A stretch of 64,000 nucleotides of DNA from Bryobacterales bacterium KBS 96 (GTDB taxonomy: Bacteria; Acidobacteriota; Terriglobia; Bryobacterales; Bryobacteraceae): assembly GCA_000381625.1 (NCBI GenBank), contig KB906767.1, positions 4,951,357 through 5,015,356 of the forward strand, read 5' to 3'. The translations under genes were made by a program, and so were the position numbers. This document shows, piece by piece, positions 35,401 through 44,189 of this stretch. The notes under the pieces are model-generated. The model ran no database searches and was not told where the DNA came from. It was given only the letters and a program-made list of their open reading frames with translations. Position 1 is the stretch's first letter. The number at the start of each line of letters is the position of its first letter.

Positions 35401-36084
35401 ATGTTGACGCGCCGCCAGATTCTTTTGATAGCCGCCTCTGGCGCGTTACTGCCATATACCGGTTTGGCAGCGCGTGAAAAGCGGCGCCAAGCGGCGCGAT
35501 GGATTGTGGTCGATCGCCGCAATTCGCTCGCATGCGAGTCGGCACGAGGATTCCAGGCCGCGCTGCGGCGAACCGGTGAACGATTCGAAGTCTCGGATGC
35601 CGTGCCGCTCTGCCGTGCTGAACTGATTGTATTGCCGTTCGCAGGCACATTGCCGCAAAGACAAGTCTCGCAGCTACGTAGTCAGCTTGCTTCCGGCTGC
35701 TCAGTGATTTTCGAAAGTGGCGCGAGCTTTGCTTCACACGATGAAAAGTTACGGCAGCGCATGATGTGGCGGCAGGCATTTGGCATTCATGCCGATTTGC
35801 CGCCTTCGGCTCCGGCGTGCCCGGTCGGCGATCCGCCGGATTACGTGCGTTATCATTGGCCGGCGGATGTGCAGATCCGCCACTTCGGTGAGTTTTTTCC
35901 GGTCGACATCTCCGGCGCCGAAGAAATTGCTATTTACCGGGAAGGAACAGTCGCCATCCGAAAACGAATCGGCGGTGGCGAACTGTTGTTTTTGAGCTCG
36001 CCGTTAGGCCCCATGCTGGCGGCGGAGGATCATCAAGCGGCTGAACTGACAGCCGGAATGATTCAACACTCGATGTCGATTTGA
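35401..36084 (+). CDS. Exported protein of unknown function with possible glutamine-amidotransferase-like fold
   Basis: This 227-residue protein starts 8 bases after the previous gene and has a Tat/Sec leader (LTRRQILLIAASGALLPYTGLAA). The mature part alternates strands and helices (WIVVDRRNS, LIVLPFAGTLPQRQVSQLRSQLASGCSVIFESG, ELLFLSSPLGPML), reminiscent of class-I glutamine-amidotransferase-like or ThuA-like folds that sense or remodel sugars. The catalytic cysteine typical of true amidotransferases is not obvious at the nucleophile-elbow position. The function is unknown. It sits inside the sugar operon between an isomerase and a membrane acetyltransferase. Confidence 0.65.
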   Translation: MLTRRQILLIAASGALLPYTGLAAREKRRQAARWIVVDRRNSLACESARGFQAALRRTGERFEVSDAVPLCRAELIVLPFAGTLPQRQVSQLRSQLASGCSVIFESGASFASHDEKLRQRMMWRQAFGIHADLPPSAPACPVGDPPDYVRYHWPADVQIRHFGEFFPVDISGAEEIAIYREGTVAIRKRIGGGELLFLSSPLGPMLAAEDHQAAELTAGMIQHSMSI

Positions 36085-36109
36085 GCGATAACCCACAGGG
36101 GGGTGACCA

Positions 36110-37339
36110 TTGCAACCCGTTCTTGAAACTACCGGATCTCCCGTACCGCAGGAGGCCATCCGTCCTCCAAAAGCAACCGTCCGTAACGTCGCGATCGACG
36201 CTTACCGCGGCCTTGTCATGGTGCTGATGATGGCCGAGGTCCTGCACCTTGCGGAAGTCGCACGCGCCTACCCGGGCAACTGGTTCTGGGCCGTGCTCGG
36301 CTACAACCAAAGCCATGTCCAGTGGGCCGGCTTCTCGCTACACGATCTCATCCAGCCCTCGTTCACATTTCTGGTGGGCGTGGCCATGCCTTATTCCATT
36401 GCCAGCCGCATTGCCAAAGGAAAGAGCTTTCGTGAATTGTTCGGACACGCGATCTGGCGCGCCTTCTTGCTGATCATTCTCGGAATCTTTCTGCGATCGA
36501 TGACCAGCACGCAGACGAATTTCACGTTTGAAGATACGTTGACTCAGATCGGCCTTGGCTATCCCATTTTGTTCCTGCTAGGGTTCCGTTCGCAGCGCTG
36601 GGCATGGAGCGCGTTAGGCATCATCTTATTTGGTTACTGGCTGGCTTGGGCGCTGTATCCGGCCCCGGGGCCGAACTTCAATTACCAGGCGGTTGGCGTT
36701 CCCGCCGGCTGGACACACAACTTTACCGGCTTCGCCTCCCATTGGAATATGAACAGCAATCTGGGCGTTGCCTTCGATCGATGGTTTTTGAATCTGTTCC
36801 CACGTCAGACGCCGTGGCTATATAACGGTGGCGGCTACCTGACGCTCAGCTTCATCCCAACGCTTGGCACGATGATTCTCGGCTTGGCTGCCGGCCGCTG
36901 GCTGCGAGGGTGTGCCCCACGAATTCCAATGAAGCGTTTGCTGATCGCCGGTGTCATCGGCATCGCGGCTGGCGTGCTTCTGCACGTGACCGGCATCTGC
37001 CCGGTGGTGAAGCGCATCTGGACCCCGAGTTGGACGCTGTTCAGCGGCGGCATCTGCTTCCTCTTCCTCGCCGCTTTCTGCTGGATTATCGAGTTGAAGG
37101 GCTATAAGAAATGGGCGTTTCCGCTGGTTGTGGTCGGCATGAACTCGATCGCGGCTTATGTCATTGCCGATGGGTTCGGGCGTTTCGTCCTGAACACGCT
37201 TCACATTCATCTGGGGCATCGCGTGTTTCAGATATTCGGCACGTCGCTCGAACCACTGACGACCGGCATCGTCATGCTGCTGATCTATTGGCTGATTCTC
37301 TACCGGATGTATCAGCGCAAGCTGTTCCTGAAGATCTGA
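36110..37339 (+). CDS. NagX-like membrane acetyltransferase (COG4299/DUF5009)
   Basis: The 409-residue protein starts at TTG 36110, chosen because an AGGGGGG site lies 7 bases upstream. It has about 10 membrane helices. The family signature is at the N-terminus (VRNVAIDAYRGLVMVLMMAEVLHLA), with a catalytic histidine segment further on (WAGFSLHDLIQPSFTFLVGVAMPYS), as in the YeiB/HGSNAT-related acyltransferases. The group includes the lysosomal heparan-alpha-glucosaminide N-acetyltransferase and bacterial NagX from chitin/GlcNAc loci. This supports amino-sugar metabolism for the locus. The stop converges on the TonB receptor stop 18 bp away. Confidence 0.82.
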   Translation: MQPVLETTGSPVPQEAIRPPKATVRNVAIDAYRGLVMVLMMAEVLHLAEVARAYPGNWFWAVLGYNQSHVQWAGFSLHDLIQPSFTFLVGVAMPYSIASRIAKGKSFRELFGHAIWRAFLLIILGIFLRSMTSTQTNFTFEDTLTQIGLGYPILFLLGFRSQRWAWSALGIILFGYWLAWALYPAPGPNFNYQAVGVPAGWTHNFTGFASHWNMNSNLGVAFDRWFLNLFPRQTPWLYNGGGYLTLSFIPTLGTMILGLAAGRWLRGCAPRIPMKRLLIAGVIGIAAGVLLHVTGICPVVKRIWTPSWTLFSGGICFLFLAAFCWIIELKGYKKWAFPLVVVGMNSIAAYVIADGFGRFVLNTLHIHLGHRVFQIFGTSLEPLTTGIVMLLIYWLILYRMYQRKLFLKI

Positions 37340-37357
37340 TTTGCCCTCGACGTGTGG

Positions 37358-40300
37358 TCACCAGATCAGCTTCAGCGCGAGTTGAATCTGCCGCGACGTT
37401 GTGGCCGTGCTGGTGATCACGCCCGCCGTAGTGGAAGGGGGCGCAGTCGCGGACGTAAACGCGATCAAGTTGGGCGTGTTGAAGTTGGCAGTATTGAAGA
37501 GGTTAAAGGCTTCGGCTCGGAATTGCAGGTCCAGCCTTTCGGACAGTTTTGTATCTTTAAACAGCGATAAATCCACCTCGCTGAGGCCCGGGCCGTCCAA
37601 TATATTGCGGCCCAGATTGCCGAGCGTTCCATTCGGGGGCACGGCAAACGCATTTGGATCGAACCAGCCGTTAGGCGATCTCAAAATTATTTTTCCTCGA
37701 AATGCCGGGTTCAGCGATGGCCGGATGGGGTTCTGCGCATTTCCGTTATTCGACGGATTGAAGCTTAGTTCCGGCGTGAAGGGAAATCCGGAACGAAGTG
37801 TAGCGATGGCGTTGATGGACCAGCCTGAGGCCAGCTTGTCCGCGGCGCCGGAACTCTGGCCGAAGGATGTCTTCCCGCGGCCGAATGGCAGTTCATAGCT
37901 GCCGTCAATGGCGGCCACATGTTGCACATCGAATGTTGCGCGGCCTTTATCCAAAGCGAGATTCTGCGCGTCCATTACGAGCCCCGGAGCATTTGCCGCG
38001 GCGCTTCCGTTCAGTGTGTCGCCATCGTCCAGTGCTTTTGACCACGTGTATACACCTCGAAGCTGCAATCCGTCATGAAATCGATGGTTTAGATCGATTT
38101 GCAGCGCGTTATAGGAGCTGACGCCCTCCGAAAACCAGGTCCACGTGCTGCCTAGATTGGGATTGGCAAGCGGCGATCCTGGCGGATAGTAGATCGTCCC
38201 TTGGGGCAACGATGCCGGGCAGGGCGCCGCCGGACAAATCGTGGGAAAGGGCTCGTTTGCGTCAAGGCTGACGATTTCGTGATATCCATGCGATCCGACA
38301 TAGCCGACGCTGAGCACCGTGTCACGCGCGACCTGCTGTTGGAGCTTCAACGTATACGAGATGATGGTCGGCGTTTGGAGATCGGCCTGAACGCCCGCCG
38401 GCGAAATGACGCTGTTTGACGGAGGCGCTTCGCCCGGCACAACGTGAAGCGTGGAAACCGGCACGTTCTTTAACGTGATAGACGTGTTAAACGGAGCGTT
38501 CTGATCGAGGCGATAGCTGAGCGCGTCCTGCAAGGAGTTGTACATGCCGAAACCTGCCCGGATCACCGTTTTGCCGCGACCCCAAGGATCCCAGGCCAAT
38601 CCGACGCGCGGCTGCGGAAGAAATTTGGCGTTGTTCTCGGTGAATGCAGAAGACCCGATTCGTGGCTGGGTCTGCAGCACGCCGTTCAATCCGAAGATGA
38701 AGTTCGATGCCCGGCCCGACACCTCATTCCAGCCATTCGTGAACTCGTCGCGGAAACCGAGCGAGAGCGTCAGCCGAGGATGCAGCCGTATCTCATCCTG
38801 GAAGTAAAAGGCGCCGTCCAGCGAACGCCAACCCAACAGGTGAGGATCGGGCACCGCGGTGAATGTCGTAATTGTGCCTTCTAGAAAGCTTTGTATGCTC
38901 GAGAATGTCGCTTGGCCGTATTGGCCCAGCGCTTCTGCATCGTTCGCTTGAATGCGCTGAAACCAGGCCCCGGCGCTGATCTGGTGCGCACCCTTCACAA
39001 CAGAAACGGAATCGTAGTAAGTGAACAGGTTCCGGGTGATGAAGAGATTGCTGCCGTTGTTGCTGCCAGCGAGCGTGATGGCGCTCGGTGTGTTTGGAGT
39101 TGCATTCCCTCCAATTACAAGAGCGCTCATTGGACGGCCATCGACGAATCCCGGCGTGTCCACCGTGGGCTTTCCAGTATAGAAGTAGCTTGCGCGCGAA
39201 AAACCAGCGCCTGCGGTATTCAATACGCGCGGCGAGAACACATGCGTTTCGCGCAGACTCCCGACTTGCTCCCGGAGCGATTCGATGTCGAGGCTGTATG
39301 GGTTCTGCGTGGGAGTGTAGTCGGCGCTGTCGTCGACGGTGTATATGGCGCTGAGCGTATCGCGATCCGAGAAAATCTGATCGCCTCGAATGGTTCCGAA
39401 ATCTTCGCGAATGGTTTGTACGGGGCTGTTAAATGCCTCCGCGATACCGCCTCCGAGTTCGGGGCCGTTCGGAGCCGGCCAGAAAGAAAGCAGCGGCTCT
39501 ACTCCGGGCGCCAGACCGACATTTTGCAGAGCGCCATTAGGCCCCGGAAGAAATCCTTTGCGCGCGTTATCGTCCGGGACCATCGTCACGTTGCTCAAGC
39601 CGAGGTGCTGCCGGAAAGCTTCGTAGTTGCCAAAGAGAAACGTCTTGTTCTTCTTGATCGGGCCGCCAAGCGATGCCCCAAACTGATTGCGCCCGAAATT
39701 AGGAACAGACGAGCGGTCGAAGAAATTACGGGCATCGAGAGCGCTGTTCCGGAAGAACTCGTACAGGCTGCCGTGCACGCTGTTTGTTCCGGATTGTGTT
39801 TCGACAATGACCTGCGCGCCCGGCCGTTTTCCATACCGGGCGTCGTAGTTGTCGCTGAGAACGTTGAATTCGCGAATCGCATCCACGCCCAACAGTTCGC
39901 CGCTTGTGCCTCCGGGCTGCATGTTGATTTCGGCGGCGCCGGTGTATTCAATGCCGTCGAGCAGAAACAGATTCTCCTGCGGCCGCCGGCCAGAAACGGA
40001 AAACATGTTCCCGACCGCGGAGTTCGAAACGCCCACGCCGCCCGTCTTCGCGGCCGTGTAATTGACGATGCCCGGGTTCAACGTGAGCAACTGATCGTAA
40101 CTGCGGCCGTTTAACGGCAGGTTCTTCACAGCCCGCTCATTCACTACGCCCGAGGTCTGGCTGGTGGACGTGCCGACTAACGGCGCTTGCTCCGTCACCA
40201 TCACCTGCTGTTGCAATTCGCCTAGCTCCAAGGTGAAATTGATCGCCGCCTGCTGGCCGATCACCAGCGTGATCCCGTTCCGTACAATCGGCTGGAAGTT

Positions 40301-40543
40301 CTGTTTCTGAACGTAAACCGCATAGCGACCGACCGGGAGAGAGAGGACGATATAGCGGCCACTGCCGTCTGTGGCAGTGCGGCGCTCGACGCCGGTTTCG
40401 AGATCCTCCACGACAATGGTTGCCTGCTGGATGGCAGCGCCGGAGCGATCCTGCACCACGCCTCCGATGGACGCTACATTTTGTGCGCGGCAGGCGATGG
40501 CGCAAGCGATCAGAAGCAGGGCCCTATGAACGCGCGATAGCAT
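37358..40543 (-). CDS. TonB-dependent receptor, Oar-like (second)
   Basis: This 1061-residue protein has a signal peptide (RALLLIACAIACRA), a carboxypeptidase-regulatory domain (~22-95, GGVVQDRSGAAIQQATIVVEDLETG), a plug (~115-235, PLNGRSYDQLLTLNPG, LFLLDGIEYTGAAE) and a barrel ending QLALKLIW with an aromatic terminus. Its substrate is unknown. It is the only minus-strand gene between the NagX gene and the XRE regulator. The ~100 bp between its start and the regulator stop contain a TATACT-like -10 sequence on the minus strand, but no convincing -35. Confidence 0.92.
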   Translation of the reverse strand: MLSRVHRALLLIACAIACRAQNVASIGGVVQDRSGAAIQQATIVVEDLETGVERRTATDGSGRYIVLSLPVGRYAVYVQKQNFQPIVRNGITLVIGQQAAINFTLELGELQQQVMVTEQAPLVGTSTSQTSGVVNERAVKNLPLNGRSYDQLLTLNPGIVNYTAAKTGGVGVSNSAVGNMFSVSGRRPQENLFLLDGIEYTGAAEINMQPGGTSGELLGVDAIREFNVLSDNYDARYGKRPGAQVIVETQSGTNSVHGSLYEFFRNSALDARNFFDRSSVPNFGRNQFGASLGGPIKKNKTFLFGNYEAFRQHLGLSNVTMVPDDNARKGFLPGPNGALQNVGLAPGVEPLLSFWPAPNGPELGGGIAEAFNSPVQTIREDFGTIRGDQIFSDRDTLSAIYTVDDSADYTPTQNPYSLDIESLREQVGSLRETHVFSPRVLNTAGAGFSRASYFYTGKPTVDTPGFVDGRPMSALVIGGNATPNTPSAITLAGSNNGSNLFITRNLFTYYDSVSVVKGAHQISAGAWFQRIQANDAEALGQYGQATFSSIQSFLEGTITTFTAVPDPHLLGWRSLDGAFYFQDEIRLHPRLTLSLGFRDEFTNGWNEVSGRASNFIFGLNGVLQTQPRIGSSAFTENNAKFLPQPRVGLAWDPWGRGKTVIRAGFGMYNSLQDALSYRLDQNAPFNTSITLKNVPVSTLHVVPGEAPPSNSVISPAGVQADLQTPTIISYTLKLQQQVARDTVLSVGYVGSHGYHEIVSLDANEPFPTICPAAPCPASLPQGTIYYPPGSPLANPNLGSTWTWFSEGVSSYNALQIDLNHRFHDGLQLRGVYTWSKALDDGDTLNGSAAANAPGLVMDAQNLALDKGRATFDVQHVAAIDGSYELPFGRGKTSFGQSSGAADKLASGWSINAIATLRSGFPFTPELSFNPSNNGNAQNPIRPSLNPAFRGKIILRSPNGWFDPNAFAVPPNGTLGNLGRNILDGPGLSEVDLSLFKDTKLSERLDLQFRAEAFNLFNTANFNTPNLIAFTSATAPPSTTAGVITSTATTSRQIQLALKLIW

Positions 40544-40644
40544 GTTAAGCGTGTCTCGTATAGCAGACGATGGATAGTATACAAGACAAACGACGGCAAC
40601 TTGCGGCTACACGTCCCGCGGGCACAGCCCTCAACGAGAAGGGT

Positions 40645-41766
40645 TCAGATCAAAAGGTCGCCGGTGTGGGTTACATCGTATCCCGCAATCGTTTCGAGCT
40701 TTCGTCGGAGCGTCGACCGGTTCAGAGTATCGAGCAACGCCTTCATGGCTGGAAGTTCGAGCGAGTCCTTGCCCACGGACAGATCGAAGCGTTCCACGGC
40801 GAGCGGGATAAAATCCAATCCGAACCGGCGGGCGGCCGAGCGTGTTGCGATACAGCAATCGGCGGCGCCGCTTGCCACCGCGTAAGCGGCTGCGAGATGG
40901 CCTTGCGCGATGCATTCGTAACCACGCACAGACGATTCGGAAATGCCCGAATTGGCAAGACCGGAATCCAGTAAGTCCCTGCTGCCCGAACCCTTCTCGC
41001 GATTCACAATGGCGATGCCCTTACCCGCTAAATCGGCGATTGTTCGAATGCCTTTCGGATTCCCCCGCCGCACAACCAAGCCCTGTTCCCAAACGGCGAA
41101 AGTCATAACACGCATGCCGCCGCGCGGAAACAGCTTTTTGACAAACGGCACGTTGTACTCGCCACTGTGACGGTCCCTCAAATGGGACCCGGCCGCGTGC
41201 ACGCGATGCTGAGCCAGACAGTCGAGGGCTTTTTTGCTGGAGCAGGGAACCGTGACAATGTCTATGCTGGACGACCGTACTAGGTCGCTCAACACGGACA
41301 ACGCCGGATCGCATCCGGCGAGTAAGAGTCGTTTGCCGTTCTCCGGAATTTCGCCGGCGGCCCGCACGGATACGCGGCGCTTCGACTTCCTCTCGATGAG
41401 CCCATCGGCATGCGGCAGATAGGCAGGTATGGGCGACACGGCGCTGGCAACCAAGGATCGGCCAACGCGGCACAACTGCACAAGCGGGCCATCGCCGATT
41501 TCGTCCGCCGGATCGCACAGCAATTCAGCTTGGACCGGCTCCGTCGATTGTTCCGCTCGATTCGCGAGCGAAAACAGCTCTTCCACGCCGACTTGCAGCA
41601 CTCGCGCCATTTGCAGCGCGGTAACCGTGTTCGGAACATAGTTTCCGGCTTCAATCGCATAAATGGTTTGCCGGCTTACCCCGACGTGTTTTGCCAGTTC
41701 AGCCGCGCTCAATCCGCGGCTGCTTCTGAGTTCGTGGACCCTGTTCGAAATCTGCGGCACTGCCAT
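40645..41766 (-). CDS. XRE helix-turn-helix regulator fused to a periplasmic-binding-like domain
   Basis: The start is ATG 41766 (373 residues), which puts the HTH at residues ~5-60 (ISNRVHELRSSRGLSAAELAKHVGVSRQTIYAIEAGNYVPNT is the whole motif region; key turn SRQTIYAIE). After a linker, residues ~140-370 form a PBP_like domain (PF12727-type): LAGCDPALSVLSDL, SHLRDRHSGEYNV, GNPKGIRTIADLAGKGIAIVNREKGSGSRDLLD, CCIATRSAARRFGLDFIPLA. This architecture occurs in regulators that sense a small ligand such as molybdate. It is divergent from, and shares an 85-bp gap with, the cellulase-like gene. Confidence 0.87.
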   Translation of the reverse strand: MAVPQISNRVHELRSSRGLSAAELAKHVGVSRQTIYAIEAGNYVPNTVTALQMARVLQVGVEELFSLANRAEQSTEPVQAELLCDPADEIGDGPLVQLCRVGRSLVASAVSPIPAYLPHADGLIERKSKRRVSVRAAGEIPENGKRLLLAGCDPALSVLSDLVRSSSIDIVTVPCSSKKALDCLAQHRVHAAGSHLRDRHSGEYNVPFVKKLFPRGGMRVMTFAVWEQGLVVRRGNPKGIRTIADLAGKGIAIVNREKGSGSRDLLDSGLANSGISESSVRGYECIAQGHLAAAYAVASGAADCCIATRSAARRFGLDFIPLAVERFDLSVGKDSLELPAMKALLDTLNRSTLRRKLETIAGYDVTHTGDLLI

Positions 41767-41851
41767 GAGCCTGTGTTCCTTCGAAAACAACATTGTCGTG
41801 TGAAAGCCACTCAATGTCCATCTGGCGTTCCAACCGCTGCAAAATAGGAAC

Positions 41852-43036
41852 ATGAACCGCAGATCGTTTCTGGGAGCCGCGACGACCGGCCTAGCGATGG
41901 CGCAGACCGCCCGAGATCAGCCGGCGCGCCTACGCGATATTCGGCAACCTCTTGCCATTACGATGTGGGATTTCTCGTGGTTGGAGCGGCGCTGGTCCGG
42001 AGCGGGATACGAGAACTGGGATTTCATCCTGGACGAGTTGATACGCCGCGGCTACAACGCCGTTCGAATCGACGCATTTCCGCATCTGGTCGCGGCAGCG
42101 CCGGAGCGGACCTGGGAACTGCTGCCTGTCTGGACGCAGCAGGCTTGGGGCAGTCCCGCCAAGAATCGTGTCCGCATCCAACCAGGGCTCAATCAATTCA
42201 TTCGCAAATGCGGGGATCGTGGTCTGAAAGTCGGGTTGTCCACTTGGTTCCGGCAAGATGCCGATAACACGCGGATGAAAATACATACTGCCGAGGATCA
42301 TGGCCGCATTTGGAAAACAACTCTCGACAGCATCGCCGCCGATGGCCTGTTAAAGCACCTGCTATATGTCGATCTCTGCAACGAGTTTCCGCTCGACATC
42401 TGGGCGCCGTTCCTGCCGAAGGGGCTGAAACGCGCGAGTCCCGCCGGCGCTCAGTGGATGCGCGGCGCCATCGCGGTTGTCCGAAAGGCATACCCCGATC
42501 TGGAATATACATTCTCGATGACTTCCGAGTATGACACCTGGCGCCAACAGGATGTGTCGATGCTCGATTTTCTCGAACTGCATCTCTGGATGACCCAATG
42601 GTCGGATTTTTATAAGCAAGTGAACTACAACTACGAACGCTTCAGCCCCAAAGGATACGACAATTTGCAAGAGCGCGCCAAACCGCTTTATCTATCGAAA
42701 CCGCAGTACTGGCAATCGAAACTGAAGGACGGCATCCGGTTTGGCGAGAACTGGTCGCGCGCATCGGGTTTACCGTTAATTACGACCGAGTGTTGGTCGG
42801 TGGTCGATTACAAAGATTGGCCGTTACTAACCTGGGACTGGATCAAGGAATTGTGCGAGGTTGGAGTCCGCAGCGCCGCGGCTACGGGCCGCTGGGTGGC
42901 AATGGGGACCAGCAACTTCTGCGGACCTCAGTTCGCCGGTATGTGGCGGGACGAAGCGTGGCACCAAGAAATGACGAAGGTGATTCACGCGTCGCCCGCA
43001 CAGATCCGCAAAACTAACTCGATCAAGTCAAGTTAG
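41852..43036 (+). CDS. Secreted cellulase-like TIM-barrel glycosidase
   Basis: The 394-residue protein starts at ATG 41852 with a GGAAC-like site. A Tat-like leader (NRRSFLGAATTGLAMAQTA) is followed by a barrel with family features: LAITMWDFSWLERRWSGAGYENWD near 30-50, GYNAVRIDAFPHL near 65, YVDLCNEFPLDIW near 175 (Asn-Glu pair typical of acid/base Glu), LELHLWMTQW near 240 and PLITTECWSVVDY near 320 (second Glu). This matches the 'cellulase-like / sugar-binding cellulase' Pfam group. It converges on the beta-barrel gene with 14 bp between stops. The substrate is unknown. Confidence 0.8.
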   Translation: MNRRSFLGAATTGLAMAQTARDQPARLRDIRQPLAITMWDFSWLERRWSGAGYENWDFILDELIRRGYNAVRIDAFPHLVAAAPERTWELLPVWTQQAWGSPAKNRVRIQPGLNQFIRKCGDRGLKVGLSTWFRQDADNTRMKIHTAEDHGRIWKTTLDSIAADGLLKHLLYVDLCNEFPLDIWAPFLPKGLKRASPAGAQWMRGAIAVVRKAYPDLEYTFSMTSEYDTWRQQDVSMLDFLELHLWMTQWSDFYKQVNYNYERFSPKGYDNLQERAKPLYLSKPQYWQSKLKDGIRFGENWSRASGLPLITTECWSVVDYKDWPLLTWDWIKELCEVGVRSAAATGRWVAMGTSNFCGPQFAGMWRDEAWHQEMTKVIHASPAQIRKTNSIKSS

Positions 43037-43050
43037 TGAGTTAGAGTAAA

Positions 43051-43677
43051 CTACCGTCCGAAGCTATAGCCGACAGCCGCTCCGTATTCAGGAACCCAGG
43101 AGCTTCCAAACTGGAAGAAGTTATTCACCCAATGCGCGTCTATCTGCGGACGGATGAAGAAACTATGAGTGACGTAAAACTTCACCCCGGCCGAAAGGTG
43201 TACCTGGAAGTGATTCGAGCTCTCCAGATAACTATTCGAGGTGGAGCATCCGGCGAAGATGTCACAATACTGCTGGGTGTAGTAGAACTTCAGGTTCACG
43301 CCTCCGAGGCCCGCCTGAAATTCAGGCACGATGCGCCTGGAGCCCGAAAAAGGCTGCCAAATCCCGTTGAAATCGTAAAATGTCGGCCGATATTTCAAGC
43401 CGGCGTACGATCCCTGGCTCATGCGAAACGAAGTCTCGGCGCCTACTCCGAAATGCGGCATGAACATGAAATCGCCGCCAACCGTACCGAATAGACCGCC
43501 CATCCGCGGCGGAAAATAGATGTTTCCATCGCCAAACGTGTCGGACCCGATTGTGCTGGCTGGCGCGCTGGCTGTACCCAAGCCGAAGTATGCATCGACG
43601 CCGCTTTGCGCGCTCGCCAAGCCAGCAGTCATAAACAGCAACAAAGGCGCGGAAATGACGAAACACGTATATCTCAC
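43051..43677 (-). CDS. Outer-membrane beta-barrel protein
   Basis: This protein has 208 residues and a GTG start, with AGAGGAGAG 6 bases upstream. It has a signal peptide (VISAPLLLFMTAGLASA) followed by short amphipathic beta-strands (AYFGLGTAS, GGLFGTVGGDFMFM, GVGAETSFRM, FHVHLSAGVKFYV-type strand, YGAAVGYSFGR at the end). The architecture is that of an 8-stranded OmpA/OmpW-like porin or lipid-binding barrel. It is monocistronic, with a 512-bp gap upstream. Specific function is unknown. Confidence 0.75.
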   Translation of the reverse strand: MRYTCFVISAPLLLFMTAGLASAQSGVDAYFGLGTASAPASTIGSDTFGDGNIYFPPRMGGLFGTVGGDFMFMPHFGVGAETSFRMSQGSYAGLKYRPTFYDFNGIWQPFSGSRRIVPEFQAGLGGVNLKFYYTQQYCDIFAGCSTSNSYLESSNHFQVHLSAGVKFYVTHSFFIRPQIDAHWVNNFFQFGSSWVPEYGAAVGYSFGR

Positions 43678-44189
43678 TGTTACTCTCCTCTAAATCCGCG
43701 AAGGGGCGATCGACTCAGATTGCTTTCGCCAGCATGACTCGATGATTTACCCGTTCACTTTTAAGACATGGAAACCACCTGAGCCTGCGTTTGCGAACGG
43801 TAGTCATTCCGCTGAAGGAACGAAGTCGCCGCGGTTCAATGTAGATCCCGCCTATCGTTGAGTGAGACGTGTCTGCTCATGTTTGGGGTTTCAGGAGTAT
43901 TGGAGAACGGCTGGGGGCGTGTATCGATTGATTTATAAATCCTTTGACTGTGACCTTTCACTAATCGCAATGAATCGCCGGACAAAGGATTACAAAAATT
44001 GAATGCGTCGCGGGCGGATGATTTGCAGCCATTGCGGGATGCCCGCGACATGGCGGCCGTAAATTCATGGAGCCGCTGAGCGTTGAGAGCGCGGGGCGAG
44101 AAAGGGAGCAGGAGGTTTCTCAGGCGGCCATGATAAAACGGATTGCTGACAACTTGCATCAACGAGTGGTCTACCGAGGAGAAATTGCG
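43678..44189. other. 512-bp divergent intergenic region with one strong hairpin
   Basis: No gene can be supported. A 9-bp perfect stem GTCGCGGGC (44007-44015) / GCCCGCGAC (44041-44049) encloses 25 bases, about 140 bases before the start of the FG-GAP gene. An AT-rich stretch with TTTGACTGTGACC at 43941 could hold a promoter. The rest is featureless to me. Confidence 0.55.

Noticed and set aside
38891-40114. 407-residue open frame on the plus strand
   Set aside because: Antisense to the second TonB receptor, with no leader, motif or ribosome-binding site.
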